Notes under the pieces: generated by a model
Databases searched by the model: none
What the model was told of the DNA's origin: nothing
What the model saw: the letters and a program-made list of their open reading frames with translations, nothing else
Shown here: positions 48,065-58,466 of the stretch, in pieces
Layout of the letters: each line of letters opens with the position of its first letter
How positions within the stretch are numbered: position 1 is the stretch's first letter
Position numbers and translations under genes: made by a program
NCBI RefSeq assembly: GCF_021134715.1
Contig: NC_060024.1
Location: 11,594,001 to 11,658,000 of the forward strand
Reading direction: 5' to 3'
Length of the DNA: 64,000 bases
From: Daphnia pulex
Lineage: Eukaryota > Arthropoda > Branchiopoda > Diplostraca > Daphniidae

Positions 48065-51000
48065 ATGTCCACCAGGTAACGCGGGTGTGTTCAAGGACGG
48101 GAAAATTAAGCCATTTTGTTCCAAGACGCACCCAAATTTGATGATCTTGACGTTTCCCATGCTAAAATTGAAAAGCTATTTCTCTTTTATTCTAAAGGAT
48201 GAAGACTGAAAACTATCGATTTGTAAAATGTGTAGGTGATTTCGCAAGTAAATAGCACCTTTGCCAAAATCATCGGACTTGAAAGTACCTGTACATTTTG
48301 CCGAAATGTTGTATCTCGTACTGGCCTCGTGTGTCTTGCTGCCTGTAGACAAGGTAATCATGTTTATGAATTTCGTTAAAAGAAAGCTGTAAATGTCGGT
48401 GATTAAAGACAAGCACGTGAGTAGCTCCCTTTGTTTCATCTTGGTTTCATTATACGTGAATCATTAGGTGTGATTTAACATTATTTAATTTTCATAATTA
48501 GAAAATTTTTTTGTGTAATTCGAAAATCTTGTTTACTCTCGACTCCTCTGAAAAATGTCTTACATCATAACGAATTTGACCAACTGCTTAATTCAACTTT
48601 ACTCTTAATTAGATTTTACTCTTTTCAATTAAACATTATAAATCTGTTCCTTAATAGTAAGTTCAGTTTGTAAAATAGGTTCAACAGTCACAGTCAGGTT
48701 ATATTTCTGCATTGTTGTTTTACACAACTTGGTTTTTGGGTGCGGCCAGCCGGTGAAAGGTGTTATCAAATCAAGTTGAGCTGTTATTGTTATGGAGTCT
48801 GTGGTGGCGGTGTTATCCTAGAGTGTGTTGGTGTTCTGACTGTTTGTGTTAAGTGTATTTTCTTCGTCAGATAACATTTTTTCATTCTTGATTGAAGTAG
48901 GTTATGATGTAGATAATTGCACATCTGGGCTCCCTCTTCTCTGGTCCCGTTTCCCTAATAATTAACCAACGCCCGCCGGTGGTCGCTCACTCGCTATGAA
49001 ACTAGGAGGATGAGGAGGGCTCTGGTCGAACGGGGACTTGAAAGGTTGATGATCCGATGAAAACTTTTGGAAGATCATGAATCTAATTAGGAATTCTACT
49101 TACGTCTAATTCTATGATTAATCACAACCTAGCAAAACTGGTCTCACACTCTTTTCTCTTATTCCATGTCCAGGGAATGTAAAAAGATAATTATTTAAAC
49201 CTTGTCCGAAACAAGAGCTTACATTGGTAATATGAAAAATAATGATAATAGAGAATAAATTAATAAGAAAAATGAAATTAACCTGAAATATATATTATGT
49301 TATAGCAAAATTTACAAATAAAACATTGAGAATCTTCTATTTATTGTTCATACTTACGTTTCGTTATCCTTATAATATGTTGCATGGATATGACATGACA
49401 GATGAACAACACATTAATATATTCCACCAAGGACAGTAGCAGCTTTAAGCACAGTTATCACCATCTCCTCATTGGGCAGCATCTACATTAACAGCTTGAA
49501 CATCATACAACATACAACCATCAAAACCTGCAGGGAAAAAGACAGATTTTGGTTAAAACAGGAATAGATATACCACAGGCAAGGCCCACTGAAGAAAATA
49601 ATAATAATAATAATAATTACCCTCATCTCACATATCCAGAATTATCAATCAACTAGGCCCTACTTCTGCACCAAGTTTTCTAGTAAGATAATTCCCTTTT
49701 TGTTTTGGGTGAAGTCCTAATTCAAAATTACACATGACAGTGAACATGGAAATGAAAGAAAATGAAATTCTGTCTTACTTATTTAATTGGACCTATTTAA
49801 TTAGATGGCCAGTATCTAGAGTGAGGATCAAATGAGCCAGGAACAAGCTGTTGTTGCGAGACATGGTTAGTGTGGAAAGGTTTTTAAACTTGACAATCAT
49901 TTTTGTTTGACTTAACATTTGCTGTTGCCTTGTAGTAAACCACTTTAACGAATAGAAACAAAATCTGAAAAACTGGCAGGTTTACCTTACCAACACGTAT
50001 TTTTCCTTTCAGCGCAATCCACTGTCCAAGCCCAAGTGCTGTTGTCCGGGTGCTTAAACGTCTGGAATCACTAACAGATGCCATAGACAAGGCACATAAA
50101 CGAATGTCAAGAGCTCTTCCTTCTCCTCACTGTAGAAATTGCCAATTGGACTGACGTCCATTATCACCTTGGGGATTTCGTCTGTTGTTTTGTGTGGTGC
50201 TGCGGGTGGTGGCTTTTTTTGGTGAAGACGAGATATAAATTTGGAGGGGAGAATATTACGTGAGTATCAAATTATTTGCCTTTGTTTGTTGGATCTTTCA
50301 ATTAAGTGTTAACTGATAACGAGCTAGAGCGAACATTGCTTTAAACTTTTAAGTTTTATTATGTTTCTTTTAAACGTTTCTTCTTTCTGACGCTAGACAG
50401 AGCATCATAGCCTTTGATCATCATTTTCCAATTTCCACTATAAGAAGCATCAGTTTAGTTACGTTTACTTTGCACATCTCTGAAGAAATTTCTCGCCTCC
50501 ACTATAACGAAATTTTAGGTTATAACTGCCAGTTTCTGTTTCAGCAACAAAGCTCACTTGTTAGATTTTGAATAATGTGGTTTTTTTTTTCTACTTCCGG
50601 TTTTCTCATTTCTGGCAGTAGTTTAGTAAATATTCATCTGAGGCACAAAACAACCACATATTCGTGATCCTCGTCAAATTTGTGGTAAAGTTCATGTTTT
50701 TTTTTGTACGTACGCGTACTTCCGGTTTCGAGAATAATCCTGAACTTATAGTTCAGGAAAAATTTCGATTTTGACCAAATTCTGGATTTCTTTTAAACTA
50801 CACCTAATCGACCCCAAATTTCACGTAGATCATGAATTTTTGGTTAATTTTGTCGACAGCTCAATGGTTAAGGAGCTATCGCTTACTTCCGGTATACTTC
50901 CGGAAAATTTGCATGAAACTAACAAGTGAGCTTTGTTCTCTGTAAAATTCTAAAGATTCCATGCTAATTTAAGCAAAGAGAAATGGTCTTTTTGATTACT

Positions 51001-52008
51001 TTTATGACTTGTGACTATCTAAGGCCAGTCCTTTAGAAATTGAGTTTTGAACGTGTCAAATAGATGGCGTGAAAGAATGTTGTTTGTTGTGTCACATATG
51101 GGTTAATGGCAGTTCGTTGTCAAAAGTTCAGCTACAGCTATCTTCTTCGTAAATTACCAATGAATTCGTTGGTAAATTGACTAGATTTCCTGTGCAGTTT
51201 GTTTGGCATGTGTTGTTTACCGGATATGTGTCTAATAAGTAATAACATCATTATTTCTACTCCATTTCCAGGAAAAAATGTGAAAGGTGCATGAAGCCAG
51301 TACCATCAACTATTGTGTTAAAAATCCTGGTATCCTACGGAATATGTCATCCAAATGACAGAGTGGTAACAACCAATGCTAGCTTTAATATTGTATTGCT
51401 GGAACATAGTCTTCTCATCTTTTATTAGGATTCATCACTATTATCGGCTGAATCATTCTATGGGACTTGCCAGATCACCAACCCAAGCATGGACCAATTT
51501 CTCATTCCATCTTCTAGAGAATCTTACATAACTGATTGGTGGTTTAGTGTGTAAGTTTACTTGAAATGTCACTGAACTTATTTTGTTGCAGTCTTATATG
51601 TATTTAAAGTATTGTTCTGCACTTAAGCCTATCTAATGTTTAAGTTTAATTATTCTTTTAGATCACAGACATCAAGCACATTGATGCCACAAATTATAGA
51701 CAAGGTGACTTTATTTTTTATTTACAGGTTTTAGGTTTCTAATGTAGCATGATAGACTTTATGAGAAGTCATGTTATTTGAAGAAAAAGGACTATACAGT
51801 CGACAAGGTTTTTTGCTAACCCGTTGGCTGCTACCCTTGAATCTCCCTGTTTACTTCCTTACACAGGTCCTCTTGATTTGAGGTACTGTTTTCCGTTGCT
51901 ACAACCTTGTTTGAATATTATCCAAATAAATGTTCATTCTGCTTACAGGGTAATCCTTCGCTACTGATCATACACCCACTTGTGAAAACCGACAAGAGAA
52001 TGCTGTAA
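48065..52008 (+). CDS. Candidate small five-exon gene, about 109 residues
   Basis: Five segments join with correct phase and consensus junctions: 48065-48075 (ATG, donor AG/GTAACG), 51272-51365, 51429-51550 (donor GT/GTAAGT), 51662-51704 and 51949-52008, with a stop. The product starts MSTRKKCERCMKPVPS, has a CxxC near the N-terminus, then a non-repetitive middle (SRESYITDWWFSV), and ends HPLVKTDKRML. No family is recognised. The first intron would be 3.2 kb and contains repeats described separately, which is out of keeping with local intron sizes. An alternative last exon at 51867-51881 would end the protein four residues after exon 4. It may be a lineage-specific gene or a chance assembly. 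Confidence 0.3.
48911..49173 (+). repeat. Dispersed repeat, copy 1 (about 260 bp)
   Basis: Shares long blocks with 52036-52289 in the same orientation, including ACGCCCGCCGGTGGTC, GGGCTCTGGTCGAACGGGGA and GATCCGATGAAAACTTTTGG. It is GC-richer than its surroundings. The copies differ at many positions and by small gaps, so they are not recent twins. The type is unknown. Confidence 0.8.
49483..50084 (-). CDS. Very weak two-exon small-protein candidate
   Basis: On the minus strand 49986-50084 reads MASVSDSRRLSTRTTALGLG and continues to a GTAAAC donor. The acceptor CCCTGCAG before 49527 joins in phase and a stop follows near 49483, giving about 47 residues. The exon looks non-random in composition, but no family is recognised, and it lies within the first intron of another candidate on the opposite strand. 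Confidence 0.12.
50371..50512 (+). repeat. Inverted-repeat partner 1 (about 140 bp)
   Basis: Its reverse complement matches 54590-54728, with blocks such as GAGAAATTTCTTCAGAGATG and GCAAAGTAAACGT. The pair is 4 kb apart in opposite orientation, as expected of two copies of one mobile element. Confidence 0.8.
50546..50937. mobile_element. Candidate MITE with 19-bp perfect terminal inverted repeats
   Basis: AACAAAGCTCACTTGTTAG at 50546-50564 is the exact reverse complement of 50919-50937. The 392-bp element has no coding capacity, as expected of a miniature inverted-repeat transposable element. Inside are several copies of ACTTCCGG. A clear target-site duplication is not visible at the ends. 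A chance 19-bp perfect match at this distance is very unlikely, but other palindromic structures are possible. Confidence 0.55.
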
Positions 52009-52035
52009 TTCAAGACTGATACATTGTGTAGTTGT

Positions 52036-52289
52036 TAGATAAATGCATATCTGGGCTCCCTTCTTTTCTGTGGCCCCGTTTCCCTAACTAACCACTAACC
52101 AACGCCCGCCGGTGGTCACTCACCCGCTGTGAAACCAGGAGGAGGGGAGGGCTCTGGTCGAACGGGGACTTGGAAGACGCATGATCCGATGAAAACTTTT
52201 GGAGGGTCATGAGTCTAACCCGGAAGCCTAGTATGACTACATCTCCCCGGAAAAACTTGCCTCGTACTTCTCTCTTCTTCTCGGTCCAG
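52036..52289 (+). repeat. Dispersed repeat, copy 2 (about 254 bp)
   Basis: Direct-orientation partner of 48911-49173. It starts 28 bp after the stop of the candidate gene at 48065-52008. The two copies could suggest long terminal repeats, but the DNA between them lacks gag or pol coding sequence. Confidence 0.8.
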
Positions 52290-53865
52290 ATACTTATCTC
52301 TGGGGGCCGTAGACATGTCCTATAACAGCATGTGCGATTTAAACAATGCAACCCACTACCCAATGAAACAAATAGCCATGGTTTATGTTTTGTGGAAATC
52401 TCTGTCAGTCAAGTTACAAAGACGATGCAGATTTCCGCAAAACTAAACCATCGCTTTTTGTCTCATTGCCGCAGCGGTGGTGGCGGGTTGCGTTTAAACT
52501 CGTGCAGAAGAAAATCGTCTTGAACCGGACGCTCTGTTTATTGAATTTTTTGAACATTTTAAAAAGAAAATAAAAATTATTTCATGTAGTGTATTTTTTT
52601 ATTTATTACGGATATTTCATGGTTAAGGTTTAACATTGGTTTATAGGGTTGAGGGTATAGATTTAAGGGTTGGAATGGTAGGTGTATGTTTTCGGGGTTT
52701 GAAGGATTGAAAGGCATATGTTTGTGGGGTTTGGAGATTAATTGGTAGGGATACATTTGTATGGTTATAGATTAACTGAATTTTTATCCAAACTTGAAAT
52801 ATCCTCCAACATCCACCACTTTCCCTTCCCAACCCCCAAAACATGTTTATTATTTGTTTGACATCAACATCCCATATTTGTTTTTGTTGCTTCTGAACTT
52901 ATAAACGGTAAACTGCAATAGTCACGATGACACTTTAACAAAATATGATGCAACTTCGGTAACACAACACCAGCACCAAGGAACGGCCAATTGAACTTGA
53001 TGTAGAAAGATCTTTAACCAGCATAGGCTTCAACAACGTGCCACATCGGACAGCAACTACGCGAACATAAAACACTAAACCTATAACCAAAATGAAATGA
53101 ATTAATCTAAATGAATAAATGTCACTTTACGTTATTTACAAGAGTTAAGGCCCTCAGCTGGCTGCATTAAATCCATGTGTACGTTGGGCAGCAACAAAGA
53201 AGCTCATATTTTTACCAGACTGATAATCCTATTTATAAAAAAAAACTCAATTTCTATCAACTTTCTAGGAAACATTGAAACAATGTCTTAAATTACAAAA
53301 AAAAATGGCAGAAGTCAAAGTAAACTATGCAAACACAATCCTTCAGAATAAAAGTTGCAAAAGAACCTACAGCTAGCAAGCATTTACAAGGTGGACAACT
53401 GAAAATTCTACACTAAATAAGTTAAGAGATAGTCGCAGGACACATGCCAACTAAGTCTGTAGTCTCACAGTTAGAAAGTTGAACATATTTACCTGAATAG
53501 TTCTGAAGTTTTCCTTACAAAACATACAGCCGGTAAAGGAAAAAGAGGAATTTATCCTTGACATGGTTGTCCAATTTCAAAGAGCTCAATTTCACCTACA
53601 TGAGGGAAGAAAAGAGTTACTTATAACAGGAAATCAAATGCGTTTTTTTTCTTCTTTTCAGACCTGGAGTGTTACAATTCTGGCTCCGGCATCACTCAAT
53701 GAGGGGAAAGAATTAAGGTAATCACTAGTTGTGATTGTGATGGGTAAATGCTTTTAAATCCTTTCGTTGTGATCCAACTCTTACGGCAGTCTGTGCAGAA
53801 CTCTACAAACAAATGATGGTCAAAGCTTTATTAAAATATCTATTATACTGCAGGGTTCTCACTTT
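52290..53865. other. Intergenic, no supported gene
   Basis: AT-rich DNA with a run of near-repeats around 52620-52760 (GGTTTGAAGG, GGGTTTGGAG and similar). No open frame beyond about 70 codons and no recognisable motif. Confidence 0.45.
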
Positions 53866-54387
53866 TCAATGCTTGGCAATGTCTCTCAATTTGTTGATGA
53901 TGTCACGTGAAGAAAGTTGGGGATCTTCATCAACTCTGCATTGGAAAATTTACCGGGTGGTGTTGCCCCCGACCCAACTCAGCCCTGATGCAAGGGCAGC
54001 AGGACACTAGCGGATGGAAAGACCTGGCAACTGGCCTGACTGAGGGCCAGTCTTGATCAAAAGCGCGTTATGTTGGAACGTGAACTGCTGCTCTCTTGTA
54101 TACTTTACGTCCGTAAGATCTCATATTCAAATACTTGTTGGGACTCAGATCCAGCGAACGGAATTCGTCATCTCCTAATAAATTTAAACAGAAAGCAGGT
54201 TACAGCACATGCCATTCACGTGTAAATAATCTAATGATACTAAGCGCCATTTTAAAAAGATGAAATTTACCATACACTTTTTGAATTTCTTCATTTTTGC
54301 GAAATGATGTGGGATAATTAGAAATGGGTCTAGTTGACACAAACTGCTGAAATTACGGAAAACACGTAGGTTGACAATTGCAGACAT
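53866..54387 (-). CDS. Candidate small three-exon gene, about 54 residues
   Basis: Exons 54357-54387, 54109-54174 and 53866-53933 on the minus strand join in phase (donors TTCC/GTAATT and GGAC/GTAAAG; acceptors TTATTAG and GCAGAG). The product starts MSAIVNLRVF, contains DDEFRSLDLSPNKYLNMRSYG, and ends SSRDIINKLRDIAKH. Alternatively the first exon runs on as a 67-codon frame with an arginine/serine-rich, mitochondrial-presequence-like start. No family is recognised and the junctions were chosen by phase, so this is weak. Confidence 0.2.
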
Positions 54388-54479
54388 TTTATTTGACTCT
54401 TTTTTAGCAGACTAAAATACAAGTTTCATCGCCATCTATGATTCACATTTACAACTGCGGTGGATTAAAAGTACGTACC

Positions 54480-54522
54480 CGACAATAGAGAATAACTCCA
54501 CGACAATAGAGAATAACTCCAA
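54480..54522. repeat. Two tandem copies of a 21-bp unit
   Basis: CGACAATAGAGAATAACTCC occurs twice in direct tandem, followed by a diverged third version. It adjoins the inverted-repeat copy at 54590-54728. Confidence 0.7.
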
Positions 54523-54539
54523 TGCCCGACAGTAGAACT

Positions 54540-54728
54540 CCTATTAAAAAAATTATTGGTTCTATTGTCGCGTAGTGGAGTTCTACTGTTTTCGTTATAG
54601 TGGAAGCCGGTGGAAGCGAGAAATTTCTTCAGAGATGTGCAAAGTAAACGTTACTAAACGAATGCTTCTTACAGTGGAAAATGAAAGGCTATCCGAGTAT
54701 GCTGTCTATAGCGTCAGAAACGTTTATT
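54540..54728 (-). mobile_element. Remnant of a DNA transposon end; inverted-repeat partner 2
   Basis: 54590-54728 is the reverse complement of 50371-50512. Just outside, the minus strand reads CAGTAGAACTCCACTACGCG, similar to terminal repeats of pogo/Tigger-like elements (CAGTAGAACC plus TATAACGAA). No transposase is present. The class is an inference from these termini. Confidence 0.45.
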
Positions 54729-55348
54729 AAGCGAGGCTTTAGTCCAAGTCTAAAATCTATTCTTTATCTGACCAATCGTCCGTTAATTATCAGTTGCGTA
54801 CACACAAAGTACACATCAGCCCATATACGAAAGTACATTGACTATGTGCAGGCTATTCATGTTGTGTTAGATAAGCTTAGGAAAAAAACTTAGGAAAGAA
54901 AATACAAATCAATAAGCTTATAATATATAGTGACATTTCTAGTGCGTCGTAGAAAACTATATGTTTTATGCCTTTTAACTCTTTGACTGAATTTCAATTT
55001 TCCGATACCTTAATGTAACCTTCCGCTGCTTCTCTAAAAAGGTAGTAATAAGAATTTAAGCGATAAACAGTCATTATTCATAACTAAAAAGACGAAAACA
55101 GATGAGAAATTTTTTTTGAAATTATTATTTTTTTTTTTCAAGGTAATTAGATTGTTAAAATTAAACGACTGATGCTTTCTTTTTGGCTCTCAATAATTCT
55201 AACAACTTAAATATTTTCAAATTTATTTTAACATCTTTCTGGCTACAAAACATGTCTTTTTGGCAGTAGAATTCGCAAAGTGATGTTGAATGTGCATTCT
55301 ACGTAAATTACAGTCTTGGGTTAACAGGAGTCGACAGAGTCGTGTAGT
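54729..55348. other. Spacer with the 3' side of the CUB gene
   Basis: AT-rich, with AATAAA on the minus strand at 55222-55227, about 120 nt past the CUB-gene stop and a likely polyadenylation signal. A 70-codon frame at 54681-54893 partly lies in repeat DNA and is not called. Confidence 0.5.
55222..55227 (-). promoter_or_regulatory. Polyadenylation signal of the CUB gene
   Basis: AATAAA on the minus strand, about 120 nt downstream of the stop codon. Confidence 0.45.
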
Positions 55349-56119
55349 TTACAGGCCAAAAAGTTCCAAGTTCTGGAAATCAGTGCAATAGTTTGTCAGT
55401 TTCTGATCGGCAATGTATATATATAAATCCTAAACTACTTACGGCTTGTGGGTTGACTTGAGTCCAACTTGCGTTGAATCCAGGACCGTTGATGGAGGAA
55501 TCAGAGGTAAAGCCGACGAAAATGGAAGGTTGAGTGGACAGAACGGCGAAGTTGGAGGCTTGTCCCGAAAGTTCAACCAGGACGGGTGACTCTCCAGTAA
55601 CACCATCAAGGATTGTCAAAACATCGAAACCTTTACGTTGCATTCAATAATAAATCTTATTCGTTGAAGCCTATTTGTTTTTTTTTTTTTTTTTTTTTTT
55701 ACAGAAAAACTCATTGGAGCTTAAACTGACCTGATTCGGTATCCAGATCGTGGATGACGACGGCAATTCTATTTCCATTTTCAGCAGTCAAAAACCATCC
55801 GCAAGAGTCCCCATTGTTGTAGCCAGTTGGATAGTTGGGCGAAATGATGCTTCCTCCAGTGCCAGTTTCATACACATCACCGCAAACTACATTTTAAAAA
55901 AATCAGCCACAAAATAATGCCGTTAAAATATATACAATAAAGAATAACTTCAAATAATTTTTTAATCATGCCAAAAATAATTATTAATTACGTACCTTCT
56001 CGGCTGATGATATTTTGAGCAACAGCGGGCTGGAACTTCTTGGCTTTGGTCTTGATCTGGACCTGACCAGCGGCAAGAGCCACCAAGGCCGAAAGAGCGA
56101 ATGACTTGATGAGAGACAT
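55349..56119 (-). CDS. Small secreted CUB-domain protein
   Basis: CUB domains are extracellular beta-sandwich modules that bind proteins, sugars or calcium. Exons on the minus strand are 55996-56119, 55731-55886, 55443-55630 and 55349-55372, in phase, 163 residues. The product has a signal peptide (MSLIKSFALSALVALAAGQ), a basic KTKAKKF stretch, then one CUB domain. The domain starts VCGDVYETGTGGSIISPNYP and continues with NNGDSCGWFLTA, FDVLTILDG and NGPGFNASWT. The NYP motif, the C-x-W strand and the DVLTILDG strand are typical. Only the first two cysteines of the usual four are evident. No protease or other domain follows, and the last exon encodes just seven residues and a stop. A T23 run sits in the second intron. 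Likely a secreted recognition or haemolymph protein. Confidence 0.85.
55678..55700. repeat. T23 homopolymer in an intron of the CUB gene
   Basis: Twenty-three consecutive T residues on the plus strand between CUB-gene exons 2 and 3. Length is likely variable. Confidence 0.8.
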
Positions 56120-56174
56120 GGTGCGTGCAAGGGCTTTTTTACAAGAACTGCTGTCAAACAACTATGCAGATGGT

Positions 56175-56183
56175 TATTTTATA
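56175..56183 (-). promoter_or_regulatory. TATA box of the CUB gene
   Basis: The minus strand reads TATAAAATA, 56-64 nt before the start codon, a near-perfect TATA box at a suitable distance for a short 5' UTR. Confidence 0.65.
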
Positions 56184-57364
56184 GCTGGCTATGGCCATCC
56201 GAGCTGTACAGTCGTTTTTATCTCAACTGTGTCATATGAAAATGTAAATATGTCAAAACGTGATGTGTATAAACAAATGGGCCCATGTGGTAAAATTCAG
56301 CTAGTTTATCACGCCGACTGACAAGTTGGATGAGTGATTGTGTAGAGGGCATTCAGTTTCAGAGCAGATACACAAAGAAAATATATCATTCGACAATATG
56401 ATCCGGGTCATTGCGTTATTTCAAAACCAATAATAACTACTGCACCTTGCTCTGTTGTCCGAGCTAACAAACCATATTGCTACACAGGTAAATAACGGTA
56501 AATAACGTAAATAACGGAAAACTTGGATCTTAATGTTAAGCTTTAACTTCGTACATCGTAATCCAGAATATTCCCTTTATCTTCACATGAGATAAACAGA
56601 ATTTCATCGAGACATGTGCAGTGGAAATGTGGAAAAGAGATTTATATTTTCTTTCAGGTTTTATTAGGTTTTAGTAAACAGTAGATTTCTAGTTTTTTCT
56701 GAGCCAATTCTTTCCATTCGTTTAGAAACCATTAGATTAAAAGAGTCTTCTCGGTCAGGGTGTTCTTTTAACAAATGAAAAATTTGCAATCTTTCATGGA
56801 TATGTGAATGCTATTATTATAATTAAAATATATAAGGCCCTATTCCCCATTTTATAACAATTCGACAGCAATATGCTACATAAGGATTGCCTTTTTTAGT
56901 AATAACAGAATTTAAATGCTACCCAGGTTCAGGTTGATGCAGTTAAACACTTTTAAAGCTGCTTTAAAGTCACATTTCGCGTAGAAAGCAATATATCTTT
57001 AAAAAAGCAAACAAATCAAGTTTTCTTTTGATTTGGTCACCATTGGAAAGCTCGGTAATCACTGTAGCAGTACTTAGGCCTACATAGTTTAGCCGCTTTC
57101 TAGCGGAAAATTTTAATTTGTATTTTTTGAATTAAATTCAAATCAAAATTCAATTAAATTCAAAACCATGCATCGCACGCAATCTAGCGCGCGGCAAGTA
57201 TACCATTATGAGCTAATGAGATAACAACTAGCTCGGCGGACGAAGCTATCTATCTATTTGTTGATAGTTTAAAATTTTAAACAATTTTTTATATCAAAGT
57301 TCAAAAGTTTCCTCCTTGCCACACTTCTTCAATTCTAATTGTTATGTGTGAAGACTGAAGGAAA
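56184..57364. other. Divergent intergenic region, CUB gene and methyltransferase
   Basis: About 1.2 kb of AT-rich DNA between two genes transcribed away from each other. A threefold GGTAAATAACG-like repeat lies near 56490-56520. No coding sequence is supported. Confidence 0.5.
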
Positions 57365-58364
57365 ATGGCCACTACTGATGTTGTAGTTCAAAAGGCCTTG
57401 TATTTTTGTTTAGTCCCAATTCTGCTGATATTTCTTATGTTTATGTTCATTCAGAAATTTGGAAGTTCACTCAAAGAAAGGTATTGCAATTTTGAATTTA
57501 AAGTTTTCAAATTTTCAAATTTACTTTTAAAAAATACAGACTGATAAGTGCTTTCTGGAATCGTGCAATGGTCAAATATCACACTGCTATGCAAGACATA
57601 AAGAAAATTCATTTCCATTCCATGAATTACCACAAATCAGCTGATCTGTATTTAAGAAACAGAGGCCTTTTGAGAATACTAGAAATCGGGGCTGGTTCTG
57701 GTAATTATATAATAGTCTCAATAGCAATTGATAGAGTAATAAGGTTTGTCGGACTGTTGCTAACATTTACAATACCTGCAATGCAACAGGTGCCAATTTT
57801 GAATTTTTCCCCCCAAATTCCAAGTTAACTGTTGTTGAGCCAAATGCATTTTTTGAACCCCTTTTTTACAAGAGGCAAAGCAAAAGTGACATAAAGATGG
57901 AGAAATTTATTCTTACCAATGCTGAAGACATGAAAGAAGTGGAAGACAACAGTATGGATGTTGTTGTTTCTACTTTGGTGCTGTGCTCAGTTAGAAATGT
58001 CAAACAAACACTTAAAGAAGTTCATCGTGTCCTCGCACCCGTAAGCGTAACACAGTTCACTTGTGTTAGTTTTCCAGTATTGATTATCTGACGTTTTTTA
58101 CATCAACAGGGTGGTAAATTCTACTATTGGGAACATGTTCACGACGTACCTGGAACTTGGCTTCATTTTCTTCAAAATCTGTTGACTTACACAATCTGGG
58201 ACTTGTGTTTTGGATGTCACTTGAACCGAAACATCGATCACCTGGTAGCAGAAGACAAAACTTTGTTTTCACACATCGATCAAAAGCGTTTCGATATCCC
58301 CTTGAAAAAGTCGTTGATATGGAAACTTGTTCGTGTTCACGTCATGGGAGTCGCCACAAAATAG
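57365..58364 (+). CDS. METTL7/TMT1-like membrane-anchored methyltransferase
   Basis: A class I SAM-dependent methyltransferase; the vertebrate relatives METTL7A/B (TMT1A/B) sit on the ER and lipid droplets and methylate small thiols. Exons 57365-57480, 57540-57700, 57790-58040 and 58110-58364 are in phase, giving 260 residues. An N-terminal hydrophobic anchor (LYFCLVPILLIFLMFMFI) lies at about residues 12-29. It is followed by the SAM-binding motif I LRILEIGAGSG, an acidic strand end LTVVEPN, the EDMKEVEDNSMDVVVSTLVL motif (post-II region) and GGKFYYWEHV, which is typical of the METTL7 family. Family length is about 245 residues, so this is complete. Two AATAAA hexamers follow at 58442 and 58461. 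The start is the first Met before the anchor. Confidence 0.9.
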
Positions 58365-58441
58365 TCATATTTCTATCAAAATTAAAAAATTGTTTTACGA
58401 TGCATACGGTTTATCATTTGCTTAAAATTCTTATCTTGGTT

Positions 58442-58466
58442 AATAAACAGAGTGACGAGGAATAAA
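58442..58466 (+). promoter_or_regulatory. Polyadenylation signals of the methyltransferase gene
   Basis: AATAAA at 58442-58447 and again at 58461-58466, about 80-100 nt past the stop codon. Confidence 0.5.

Noticed and set aside
48911-52289. Reading the two direct repeats as LTRs of a retrotransposon
   Set aside because: The interval lacks gag, protease, reverse transcriptase or integrase motifs, and the copies are diverged with no clear TG...CA ends.
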